Position numbers and translations under genes: made by a program
Shown: positions 1 to 7,300 of the stretch, in pieces
Layout of the letters: each line of letters begins with the position of its first letter
How positions within the stretch are numbered: position 1 is the first letter of the stretch
DNA from: Cloacimonetes bacterium UBA5210
GTDB lineage: Bacteria > Cloacimonadota > Cloacimonadia > Cloacimonadales > Cloacimonadaceae
NCBI GenBank assembly: GCA_002412625.1
Contig: DHVK01000050.1
Coordinates: 378 to 7,924 of the forward strand
Direction of reading: 5' to 3'
DNA: 7,547 bases
Notes under the pieces: model-generated
Databases searched by the model: none
What the model was told of the DNA's origin: nothing
What the model saw: only the letters and a program-made list of their open reading frames with translations

Positions 1-180
1 CGCCGCTCCTGGGGCGTTTTTCTGCCAATTACCCGCCAAAGGTCATGCTGCCGGAAGATTCATATCTACGGCATTTTCGATTTTGTGGTGTTTTGAGTGG
101 GTGCTGCTCTATTTCTAGATGAGTAGTGTTTTTGTTTCAAGCTGGGTGCTATCTGGCAGAAAAACGCCCCGGGAGCGGCG
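1..180. repeat. 180-base segment bounded by 27-base terminal inverted repeats (MITE-like or long hairpin)
   Basis: Bases 1-27 are the reverse complement of bases 154-180 except at one pair (T10 against G171), which would still pair as U-G in RNA. The arms contain GGCGTTTTTCTGCCA and its complement TGGCAGAAAAACGCC. The interior of 126 bases has no gene; its longest ATG reading frame gives only 25 codons. An 8-base direct repeat TGGGTGCT lies at 98-105 and 143-150. Size, long terminal inverted repeats and lack of coding capacity fit a miniature inverted-repeat element or a non-autonomous mobile element, but no target-site duplication can be tested because the left arm starts at the first base of the window. 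A structured RNA is the main alternative. Confidence 0.7.
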
Positions 181-427
181 AGTTCCGACAAAGCGGGCAT
201 CATTTTGTCCAAGTGATTGACTCTTTACTCAGATTCAATCACGATCAAGATATTGGTAATGATATACGCAATATACCAATATGGCTTTCGTAAGTTAATA
301 TTTGGGGCATAGAAAGCGTATCTGTTTTGGCATTTGCAGATTTCGGTGAGCGGAATTGCAGAATTCACCGACTCTTCTCACGCTGCACAATCGGGAACGG
401 CATATAAATCGTGCCTCAAACGAAAGC
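181..427. other. Non-coding upstream region with a series of short inverted repeats
   Basis: No reading frame here looks like a gene. Four short inverted repeats can be read directly: GACAAA 187-192 with TTTGTC 204-209; GTGATTGA 213-220 with TCAATCAC 235-242; ATATTGGTA 250-258 with TACCAATAT 274-282; and TCGGTGA 343-349 with TCACCGA 365-371. The 8- and 9-base pairs are longer than expected by chance at such short spacing. None is followed by a T-run, so they do not look like intrinsic terminators. They could be regulator-binding sites or part of an RNA structure upstream of the 428-456 promoter. The function is unknown. Confidence 0.5.
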
Positions 428-456
428 TTGACAAATATCAAGGGATGAAATACAAA
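428..456 (+). promoter_or_regulatory. Predicted sigma-70-type promoter for the gene cluster
   Basis: A perfect -35 hexamer TTGACA (428-433) is followed by a 17-base spacer and the hexamer TACAAA (451-456), which matches TATAAT at four of six positions including the key A2 and A5. Transcription would start near 463, leaving a leader of about 20 bases before the acylphosphatase ATG at 483. It is the only strong promoter-like sequence seen in front of the seven co-directional genes, so it is the candidate driver of the whole cluster, including the sigma-factor gene. It is called from sequence only. Confidence 0.6.
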
Positions 457-482
457 GTGCCGAAAGAAATAAGTGAGTAGAT

Positions 483-752
483 ATGCCAATATACGAGATA
501 TATGTGCGCGGTCGGGTACAGGGAGTGGGCTTTCGCTATCATGCCAAAGAAACCGCTCTGCGTCATAGAGTTACTGGCTTTGTGCGCAACATGCCGGATC
601 GCAGTGTATATCTTGTAGTTCAAGCGGAAAAATCTATCATAGACAGCTTTTGCGAATCTCTCCGCGTGGGAAACGGCTTTTCCCGGGTGGATGATATTCA
701 CATAGAAATATTGGATTCAGAAAACAGGTATCATGATTTTGAAATTAGATAA
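483..752 (+). CDS. acyP: Acylphosphatase
   Basis: This 89-residue protein is a full-length acylphosphatase, a small cytoplasmic enzyme that hydrolyses carboxyl-phosphate bonds such as those in acetyl phosphate or carbamoyl phosphate. The family signature GRVQGVGFRYHA is at residues 10-21, with catalytic Arg18. The second signature GFVRNMPDRSVYL (32-44) carries Asn36, which orients the nucleophilic water. The usual Gly after the Asp is Arg40 here, a mild variation. An in-frame stop at 474-476 leaves ATG 483 as the only sensible start. The Shine-Dalgarno match is weak, and the leader would be short if the promoter at 428-456 is used. The 3' end overlaps the next gene by 20 bases, which suggests coupled translation. 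It is often a lone housekeeping gene; here it heads an apparent operon that also encodes phosphate butyryltransferase, another acyl-phosphate enzyme. Confidence 0.95.
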   Translation: MPIYEIYVRGRVQGVGFRYHAKETALRHRVTGFVRNMPDRSVYLVVQAEKSIIDSFCESLRVGNGFSRVDDIHIEILDSENRYHDFEIR

Positions 753-1935
753 ACTACGCTGCCTTGCGCTGTTTGTGTTGCTGATTCCGGCAATGGCCAT
801 GGCGCAAGAGCAGAACCACATAGTTAAGCGCGGTGATACACTCTATAGCATTGGCAGGATGTATGGCATGACTGTGCGCGAAATCCAGGAAAAGAACAAT
901 CTGGATAGCAGCAATCTATCCATCGGGCAGGTACTTAAAGTGAAGGCGGAGCCGCAGGCAGCGGTTTCGACTCCGGCTAGCCCCCCTCCCCCACCGAGCG
1001 CTATACCACCGGCAGCTGCTCCGGCACAGAGCGCGGAAGAGTCCGATCAGGATCCCCCCCGCCCCATTCAACGCTCATCCCTTCCGGAGGACTATTTTTA
1101 TCAGATTCAACGCGGAGACAACCTCTTTCGCATTGCCAAAAACCACAACATTAGCTTGCCGGATATGCTGCAGTGGAACGGTTTTGCCAATGCTGATGTA
1201 GCGATTTATCCCGGACAGAGGCTTGTGGTCAAAGACCCTGCCGCGGCTCCGGTTTCCGAGCGTACTAGTGCCGCTGCCCCCACTTCACCGCGCAATCCTG
1301 ATTTACCCAGCATAAGTGCCGCTCCCCCGGATACCGTTATGATCGAGAAAGTGTACATTGTGCAACCCAAGGATACACTGTTCAAGATTGCCAGAGAAAA
1401 CAACATGACGGTTGATGCGCTAAAGCGTTTAAATTCTATTACTTCGAACGACATCAGGGTAGGACAAAGAATCTATCTGGCGGGCAGTCCGCGTCCCGCG
1501 GGAACCGGCCAAAGCAGCGCGAATATCACGGAAGAAGAACTGATGAAGAAGGATCGCTTACGTGAAGACCTCGCACTCCCGGTTGAGGGCAGGGTGCTTT
1601 CCGAATACGGTTTGCGCAATGGCAGGCCTCACAAGGGCATTGATATCGGCGCAAAAAACGGCACTCCCATCTACGCCGTCCTGGACGGGACCGTGGTCTA
1701 TTCCGGAGTACAAGGTGCCTATGGCAATGTGGTTGTTCTGGAACACCCCGATTTTGTAATGACGGTTTACGCGCACAACGAGAAAAATATGGTCGCGGTA
1801 GGCGATAAGGTTCAGAAAGGACAGCAAATAGCCACAGTGGGATCCACCGGGAATGCCTCCGGATCGCACCTGCATTTTGAGTATCGCATCAAGGGAAAAG
1901 CCATCAATCCCCGCAAAGTTTTGCCGCTAAGATAA
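733..1935 (+). CDS. Secreted LysM x3 / M23 peptidoglycan endopeptidase, NlpD-like
   Basis: This 400-residue envelope protein binds and probably cleaves peptidoglycan. The N-terminus is a signal peptide (basic residues, hydrophobic stretch 10-21, A-M-A cleavage motif at 22-24). Three LysM domains follow at about 29-70, 123-167 and 207-250, each with the RGDTL/RGDNL/PKDTL-type start. They are separated by Pro/Ala-rich linkers (about 75-115 and 169-202). The C-terminal M23 (LytM) domain covers about 282-398. Its zinc ligands are intact: His300 and Asp304 (HKGID) and His381 (HLHF), with His348 and His379 as the other active-site histidines. It should therefore be an active D,D-endopeptidase, unlike E. 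coli NlpD, whose LytM site is degenerate and which activates amidases. The start lies inside acyP with only a weak AGG at 726-728, so coupled translation is likely. There is no lipobox: Cys10 sits too early in the signal peptide. It is followed 10 bases later by a sigma-factor gene. Confidence 0.93.
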   Translation: MILKLDKLRCLALFVLLIPAMAMAQEQNHIVKRGDTLYSIGRMYGMTVREIQEKNNLDSSNLSIGQVLKVKAEPQAAVSTPASPPPPPSAIPPAAAPAQSAEESDQDPPRPIQRSSLPEDYFYQIQRGDNLFRIAKNHNISLPDMLQWNGFANADVAIYPGQRLVVKDPAAAPVSERTSAAAPTSPRNPDLPSISAAPPDTVMIEKVYIVQPKDTLFKIARENNMTVDALKRLNSITSNDIRVGQRIYLAGSPRPAGTGQSSANITEEELMKKDRLREDLALPVEGRVLSEYGLRNGRPHKGIDIGAKNGTPIYAVLDGTVVYSGVQGAYGNVVVLEHPDFVMTVYAHNEKNMVAVGDKVQKGQQIATVGSTGNASGSHLHFEYRIKGKAINPRKVLPLR

Positions 1936-1945
1936 GGGTAGAGAT

Positions 1946-2830
1946 ATGCCAAGAGGAATGAAACGAGAAAGCGTGTTTGCCGATAAGGCATTGCAAAACT
2001 ATCTGAATGAGATATCAAAGTTTAAAACTTTAACCCGCGAGGAAGAGCACGAACTGGGGATCAGGGCCAGAAATGGCGATGCCGAGGCAATGAACCTGCT
2101 GATCCAGGCAAATCTGAAGTTTGTGGTCAAGATTGCCGCTCGCTATCAGAACCGCGGCTTGTCGCTGTCCGAGCTGATCAGTGAAGGCAACATCGGCCTT
2201 ATCAAAGCCATCGAGAAATTTGATCCCGACAAAGAAATCAAATTGATCTCCTACGCGATTTGGTGGATCAAGCAGCGGATTATGCTGGCAGTTTCCGAAA
2301 AATCGTCGCTCATCCGCGTGCCTCTGGGGAAATCCAGCACCGCGCACCGCATTAAGGCTACTTCAGAAAGGTTGTTTGCCGAAACCGGGGAGAAAGCCAG
2401 TAGCGAGGAGATCGCGGGACGACTGAACATCACGGAAAAATCCATTGATCTGCTGAAGGGCCAAATGCCGGAAACTTCCTCTTATGATGATGTGATGCAG
2501 ACTTCGGACTTTCAGGATTTCTCGACCCGCGATATGCTGGAAGATCACGATACGATGGACCCTCAGCAATTGTACCAACATGACCGATTGAACAATCGCA
2601 TTCACAAAGCTATCAATAAACTGGAAAAACGAGAAGCCGAGATCATCCGCACCTATTTTGGGCTGAACGATAAACATGAGACCAAGAATTTCGCGCAGAT
2701 CGCGGATGTGATGGGGCTCTCCCGCGAGCGAGTCCGCCAGATCCAAAAAGAAGCGCTGAAGAAGATTCTGGTGGAGCTGAAGCCGGAAGAAGATGTCTTT
2801 GTGGATGAATTCATAGAGCGTTACGAATAA
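1946..2830 (+). CDS. Sigma-70 family RNA polymerase sigma factor (RpoD/RpoS-like, no region 1.1)
   Basis: This 294-residue sigma factor directs RNA polymerase to promoters. Region 1.2 is at about 12-45, region 2 at 46-118 (ANLKFVVKIAARYQNRGLSL, then EGNIGLIKAIEKFD), region 3 at 125-175 and region 4 at 218-275. The -35-reading helix SRERVRQIQKEALKKI (259-274) keeps the Arg/Glu/Arg/Gln contacts typical of TTGACA recognition. Region 1.1 and the large non-conserved insert of proteobacterial RpoD are absent; layout and length resemble Bacteroidota primary sigma factors. In region 2.3 the usual RG-aromatic-KF is replaced by KEIKL (96-100), so two of the promoter-melting aromatics are lost, while Tyr103, Trp106 and Trp107 remain. 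There is no RpoH box. Whether it is the primary or a stress-type sigma cannot be decided here; its position after an NlpD-like gene recalls rpoS. The start is uncertain between ATG 1946 and ATG 1958: AGAGGA (1951-1956) is too close to the second ATG, so 1946 is preferred. Confidence 0.92.
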   Translation: MPRGMKRESVFADKALQNYLNEISKFKTLTREEEHELGIRARNGDAEAMNLLIQANLKFVVKIAARYQNRGLSLSELISEGNIGLIKAIEKFDPDKEIKLISYAIWWIKQRIMLAVSEKSSLIRVPLGKSSTAHRIKATSERLFAETGEKASSEEIAGRLNITEKSIDLLKGQMPETSSYDDVMQTSDFQDFSTRDMLEDHDTMDPQQLYQHDRLNNRIHKAINKLEKREAEIIRTYFGLNDKHETKNFAQIADVMGLSRERVRQIQKEALKKILVELKPEEDVFVDEFIERYE

Positions 2831-2849
2831 CAAATGAGGAGCCAAGGAT

Positions 2850-3749
2850 ATGATCAAAGATTTTAACGAGCTGATTCAAAAAGTAAAAGCAGCAAAACGC
2901 GGAACGGTGGTTATCGCCGCAGCCCATACTGAGAGTGTGTTGGACGCGGCAATATTGGCGAAACGGGAATCTTTGGCAGAATGCATCCTGGTGGGCGATG
3001 CCCCGGCGATCAAAGAGCTTCTGCAAAAAATGGCTCCCGAGTATCTGCACAGCTTTGAGATCATAGATACCGGCAAGGATCTGGTGAAAGCAGCTCAAGT
3101 GGCTGTTGCCCTTGCCAGAGAAGACAAGGCAGACGTGATCCTGAAAGGGAAAACGGATACTTCTATGCTGCTGAAAGCTGTTTTGGACAAAGAAAAGGGC
3201 TTGCGCATCAGTGAGGTAATCTCGGACGTCCTGGCCTATGAACACCCCTCAGGAATCAAGCTGATGACCGATGGTGGCATCAACATCTTGCCCACTCTTT
3301 CGGAAAAGATCGCCATCATCAAAAGCGCGGTGCAGGTGGCACACAATCTGGGCAACCCCAACCCCAAAGTGGCGGTGCTATCCGCCGTTGAAATGGTGAA
3401 CCCGAAGATGCCTTCCACTATTGATGCCGCGCTAATCGCCAAGATGAACGAACGCAAACAGATTCACGGTTGTATCATCGAAGGCCCGCTGGCATTTGAT
3501 AACGCTGTCGATGCCGCAGCAGCAGGCATGAAGGGTATCACCAGCCCGGTTGGCGGTGCGGCAGACATCATGGTCGTGCCGAACATCGAGGCGGGAAATA
3601 TCTTTGGCAAAATGCTCACTTATTATTGCCATTACAGAGTGGCGCATGTGGTGATGGGCACCAAGGCCCCAATCCTGATCCCATCGCGGGCCGACGACGG
3701 AGAAACCAAGATGCTGTGCATGGCATTGGGGCTGGCATCACTGATCTGA
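2850..3749 (+). CDS. ptb: Phosphate butyryltransferase (phosphotransacylase family)
   Basis: This 299-residue protein belongs to the phosphate acetyl/butyryltransferase family and has the length of clostridial Ptb. The reaction is acyl-CoA plus phosphate to acyl phosphate plus CoA in the cytoplasm; a kinase then makes ATP from the acyl phosphate. Family motifs are KGKTDTSMLLKAVL (99-112) followed by KEKGLR (114-119), LSAVEMVNPKMPST (177-190), EGPLAFDNAV (211-220), ADIMVVPNIEAGN (238-250) and APILIPSRADDGETK (273-287). The preferred acyl chain cannot be read from sequence; butyryl, isobutyryl, propionyl or acetyl are all possible. No butyrate-kinase gene follows, so the partner kinase would be elsewhere. 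The gene starts 19 bases after the sigma factor, with GAGGA at 2836-2840 as a well-placed ribosome-binding site. It ends 4 bases before rlmH. Confidence 0.9.
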   Translation: MIKDFNELIQKVKAAKRGTVVIAAAHTESVLDAAILAKRESLAECILVGDAPAIKELLQKMAPEYLHSFEIIDTGKDLVKAAQVAVALAREDKADVILKGKTDTSMLLKAVLDKEKGLRISEVISDVLAYEHPSGIKLMTDGGINILPTLSEKIAIIKSAVQVAHNLGNPNPKVAVLSAVEMVNPKMPSTIDAALIAKMNERKQIHGCIIEGPLAFDNAVDAAAAGMKGITSPVGGAADIMVVPNIEAGNIFGKMLTYYCHYRVAHVVMGTKAPILIPSRADDGETKMLCMALGLASLI

Positions 3750-3753
3750 AGAA

Positions 3754-4221
3754 ATGAACATCAGGATCATTCAGCTTGGGAAAGACAAAGATAGCTGGCT
3801 GAAAGAGGCCGTTCAGGAGTATCAGAAAAGGCTAAAACCCTTTTGTAAGCTTGAGATCCTGCAATTACCCGATATTAGTGTGAAAGAAACCGGAAACTCC
3901 GAGCTGGTAAAGAGCAAGGAGGGCAGGGCAGTGCTGAAGAAAATTGAGCCCACCGATCATGTTGTCTTGCTGGACGAAAGAGGGCTGCAAAAAAGCTCGC
4001 TTGAGTTTTCCCGATTTCTGACTAATATATCTGAAGCAAAGCGCATCGTGTTTGTTATCGGCGGAGTGTTTGGCAGCAGTAATGAGCTAAAAGATATCGC
4101 CAACGATTGCCTGAGTTTATCACGCATGACCTTTACTCACCGGATGACGCGCCTGATCCTGGTTGAACAGATATACCGGGCGATGATGATTAACAGTGGC
4201 CGTCAGTATCACATTGAATAA
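3754..4221 (+). CDS. rlmH: 23S rRNA (pseudouridine(1915)-N(3))-methyltransferase RlmH
   Basis: This is a 155-residue protein, the same length as E. coli RlmH. RlmH is a homodimeric SPOUT methyltransferase that uses S-adenosylmethionine to methylate pseudouridine 1915 in helix 69 of 23S rRNA, on assembled 70S ribosomes. Visible signatures are LDERG (73-77), the glycine-rich FVIGGVFG (100-107) of the knotted SAM site, and the C-terminal block LSRMTFTHRMTRLILVEQIY (122-141), then YRAMMI and the near-terminal YH (152-153) that helps bind substrate. All key family elements are present, so it should be active. It starts 4 bases after the ptb stop codon with only a weak AAGAAA-type ribosome-binding site, which suggests coupling to ptb. 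It is a housekeeping gene, so its presence in the cluster probably reflects tight gene packing rather than a shared pathway. Confidence 0.96.
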   Translation: MNIRIIQLGKDKDSWLKEAVQEYQKRLKPFCKLEILQLPDISVKETGNSELVKSKEGRAVLKKIEPTDHVVLLDERGLQKSSLEFSRFLTNISEAKRIVFVIGGVFGSSNELKDIANDCLSLSRMTFTHRMTRLILVEQIYRAMMINSGRQYHIE

Positions 4222-4223
4222 CA

Positions 4224-4228
4224 GAGGA
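4224..4228 (+). promoter_or_regulatory. Ribosome-binding site GAGGA setting the start of the small membrane gene
   Basis: GAGGA lies 8 bases upstream of ATG 4237, in the 15-base gap after rlmH. It is the clearest Shine-Dalgarno sequence in this part of the window and supports starting at ATG 4237 rather than at the in-frame ATGs 4252 or 4261, which have no comparable site. Confidence 0.6.
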
Positions 4229-4236
4229 AGATATAT

Positions 4237-4389
4237 ATGTTAACGCTACTTATGACCCGAATGGAAACCGTGCAATACTCGCTCTGGATCATGGGCCAGG
4301 GCATGCTTGGGATATTTCTGTTTACCGGAATATTCTATATGCTAATCTATGGCTTGGAGAAGATATTTAACCCCAAGAGTGAAAAATGA
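4237..4389 (+). CDS. Small OadG-like membrane protein (sodium-pump decarboxylase gamma subunit-like)
   Basis: This is a 50-residue protein with one membrane-spanning helix at about residues 17-40 and a short basic tail (FNPKSEK) that should face the cytoplasm. The pattern GQGMLGIFLFTGIFYMLIYG (20-39) followed by LEKIF resembles the N-terminal helix of OadG, the gamma subunit that assembles Na+-translocating oxaloacetate, methylmalonyl-CoA or glutaconyl-CoA decarboxylases. The usual cytoplasmic extension of longer OadG proteins is absent, so it matches the very short OadG-related type. No alpha, beta or biotin-carrier subunit gene is in the window. The gene has a good GAGGA site at 4224-4228 and its stop overlaps the next start as ATGA (4386-4389), indicating translational coupling with the C25 peptidase. 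Short hydrophobic proteins match easily by chance, so an unrelated membrane peptide remains possible. Confidence 0.6.
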   Translation: MLTLLMTRMETVQYSLWIMGQGMLGIFLFTGIFYMLIYGLEKIFNPKSEK

Positions 4390-7300
4390 AGCGCCTGTTC
4401 CTGATCCTGGGCTTGCTCTCGGTCGCGCTTTGGGCAAATGCCCGCGTGACTGTGCTGAGCAGCAGCCCCGAAGAGCTTGAACTGCGATTTACCCTTGATG
4501 CTTATGAACTGCAAGAACGTAACGGCTTCAGTTCAATCCGGCTGAATCAGGCAGGATATCCGGAGATCATCGGTGCTCCTTCCCTGCCGGTGCTGGAGTT
4601 TAAGACAGGGGTTCCGCCCTATGGCTCTGCCACTGCCACGCTTGTTTCCTTCACCGAAGAGACTGTGCGCCTGAAGCAGCGCGTCCAGCCTGTCCCCCTA
4701 CCCCAGTCTGGCGCCGGGACTTCCGACTACCGCTATGAGATCGATGAAGCGCTGTATCGCGACAGCCCCCGCGATATCCTTCAGGCTCTGGACAAACAAT
4801 CATTCCGGGAGCATCCGTATGTGCCTTTTGTGCTGAACCCCTTTATCTATGATGGGCAATACAGCCTCAGAGTGATCACCAGCGCGATCATTAAAGTGCA
4901 AATCAGCGGAGATACCGGCACCAAGAGCGCATTGCGCAAGGATTCCATGTCCGACACCCTGCTGCAGCAAATGATCAATACTCAGGACGCGCAACACTGG
5001 CGCGAGACCCGGCGCAGCAGCGTCAACTATGCAGACTTCGCGAAGTCCCCCTGGTGGGCAAAGATCGAAACAGACAAACCCGGGATGTACAGGATCAACT
5101 ACTCTCAACTGAGTGATTTCCCCAGAGAGACGATCGACCCGCGCAGCTTCCGGCTCTTTGCCACCACCGGCAAGGTTTTGAACCAAAACACCATCAGCCC
5201 CGGAGATGCCTTCACCGAAATCCCCATCCGGGTTGTGGGTGAAGCGGACGGAAGCTTTGACTCCGGAGACTACATTGTGTTTCATGGATCTGACCGCACC
5301 GGCTATGAGCTGAACAGCGTGTATCAATCCACGGAACAGAGCATCTATCACAATCCCTATTCGCACAACGCGGTTTATTGGCTCAGCTTTGCCGGACAGT
5401 TCGATGGCCAACCCTTGCGCATCTCCCTTGATGAAAGCGTTATCGCCCCAAACAACACCGTCCAGAGCCACACCGAGGTGGTGCATATTGAGGAAGAGAT
5501 TCACCGGCGCGACATCACCGGATATTCCTGGTACATGACGCGGATGTTTGGCAGCAGCACCATGGACTATTCATTTGATGTGAATCTCCCGGATCTGGAA
5601 GCATCCAACGATCAGGTCCTGGCAATGCGCTTCCGGCAAGAGAACTCCGCTGCGATCACCACTCACCGGATCCAGGTTCTCGTGAATGGCAGCCTCCTTC
5701 ACAGCGCGGAAGCAGACTCCTTAATCCATAGCTGGGGCGGTAGTTCCGTATTCATTTTTTCCAAGAATACAAGCAGCTTTGTCGCGGGATCAAACCGCAT
5801 CACTATTCGCGCCATCCGCAACGGCCCGGATAACTTCTTCCTGGATTACTACCGGATCAGCTACCAGCGCAAGCTCTCCAAAGGCAATACCCAATACAGG
5901 GTGAATGCATTCCTGCCCACACTCGTACAGGGAGTGCGCTACACTTTCAGCGGGGAGAGCACAAACACCGAAGTGTACAAGGTGAGCTCCCACTCCCAGA
6001 TCTCCATGCTCCCCTTGCAAGCGAGCGGAAATGGATTCTACTTCACCTCCACAGGCGGTAGCTCCACCAAGTTCTATGTTTCCAAAGCCGCGGAACTATT
6101 ACAACCGGCAGCTGTAAACGTGCTGGAACCCACAGACCTTGCCCGCATTGATGGCCCGGTGGAAAGCATCATCATCATCCCGCCGGAATTTGCTGCGAAA
6201 GCGGAAGAGCTGGCGCAGATGTATCGGCAAAACTGGGGCTTGAACACCAAAGTGGTGCTGCAAAGCGACATCTTCAACCAATTCAACGGCGGCTACCCTG
6301 ACCCCATGGCAATCCGGCAATATCTTCGCCATGTTTACCACAACTTCCCCGAGCCCAAGCTGAAATCACTTACTCTGCTGGGGATGGGCACAATCGATTG
6401 GCGCAACTACTCCGGCGTAGCGGCAAACAAGAACCGGGTGATGATCTTTCAGCATTATCTGAACTACATTCCCGCGGACGACTATTTTGGCATGCTGACC
6501 AGCCTCAGCCACCCTGAGATCGCCATCGGCAGATACCCGGTAAGCAACCTCACAGAACTTAACACCATGATGGAGAACTTCCGCAGATACACACAATCCC
6601 CCAAGCCGGGATTGTGGCGAAATAAAACCCTGCTGCTGGCGGATGATAACGTAAATGGAAACGCAACCGCGGATTGGCAACACACCGAGGATATGCAGGC
6701 GCTTTCAAACATGATAAACCCCTCTGTATTCAACACCAAGATCTTTGCTGCAGATTACGATACGGATGAATTCCTGAACAAACCGCGCGTGCGGGACGAG
6801 ATGTTTGCGCAGGTCAACGAAGGCAAGCTGATATGGTACTATATAGGCCACGGCGCTTTCGATACCCTGGGCATGCAGAATTATCTGACCGGCTCAACGG
6901 ACATGGGCAGATTCAACAACCCGGATATGCTGCCGCTGTTCATCGCCGCTTCCTGCGAGGTTAGCTCTTTTGATCACTGGGCATATGTAAGCTTGGGACA
7001 AAGAACAGTGCTCTTGAACAACCTGGGCGCGATCGCCTCTGTGGGCGCGACCCGGAAGAGCTTTCCGGATCCGAACCACGAGCTGATGTCCTTCTTTGTG
7101 CCAAATATGACCAACTCCCGGCTGCCGGTCGGCTGGGCCTTGACTGATGCCAAGATTCGCTATACTCAAAGCGTGAATAACGATGCCATGTATGTGATCC
7201 TGGGAGACCCCAATCTGCGCATTGTGCCTCCCGCCCACTCTCCCACACTATTCGTAAGCACTCCGGACAGCAAAGCTTCCACCACCTATTACTCCCGGCA

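Noticed and set aside
45..122. 25-codon ATG frame inside the terminal-inverted-repeat element
   Set aside because: It has no ribosome-binding site, no recognisable sequence, and is no longer than expected by chance.
1..180. Intrinsic terminator formed by the 27-base arms
   Set aside because: The loop would be 126 bases and no T-run follows the second arm.
445..480. 11-codon ATG frame just before acyP, a possible leader peptide
   Set aside because: It starts upstream of the predicted transcription start near 463, and the AAGGG before it is too close to the ATG to serve as a ribosome-binding site.
1562..1759. 65-codon + strand frame inside the M23 domain
   Set aside because: It is an alternative frame of the LysM/M23 gene, whose own frame preserves all zinc-site residues.
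2363..2857. Open frame of 164 codons on the minus strand
   Set aside because: It is antisense to the well-supported sigma-factor gene, and its translation shows no family features.
2834..2869. Tiny ATG frame between the sigma-factor and ptb genes
   Set aside because: It overlaps the ribosome-binding site and start of ptb in another frame and has no support as a gene.
4800..5504. Open frame of 234 codons on the minus strand
   Set aside because: It lies entirely inside the C25 peptidase gene, has no recognisable motif, and the + strand frame carries clear family signatures.
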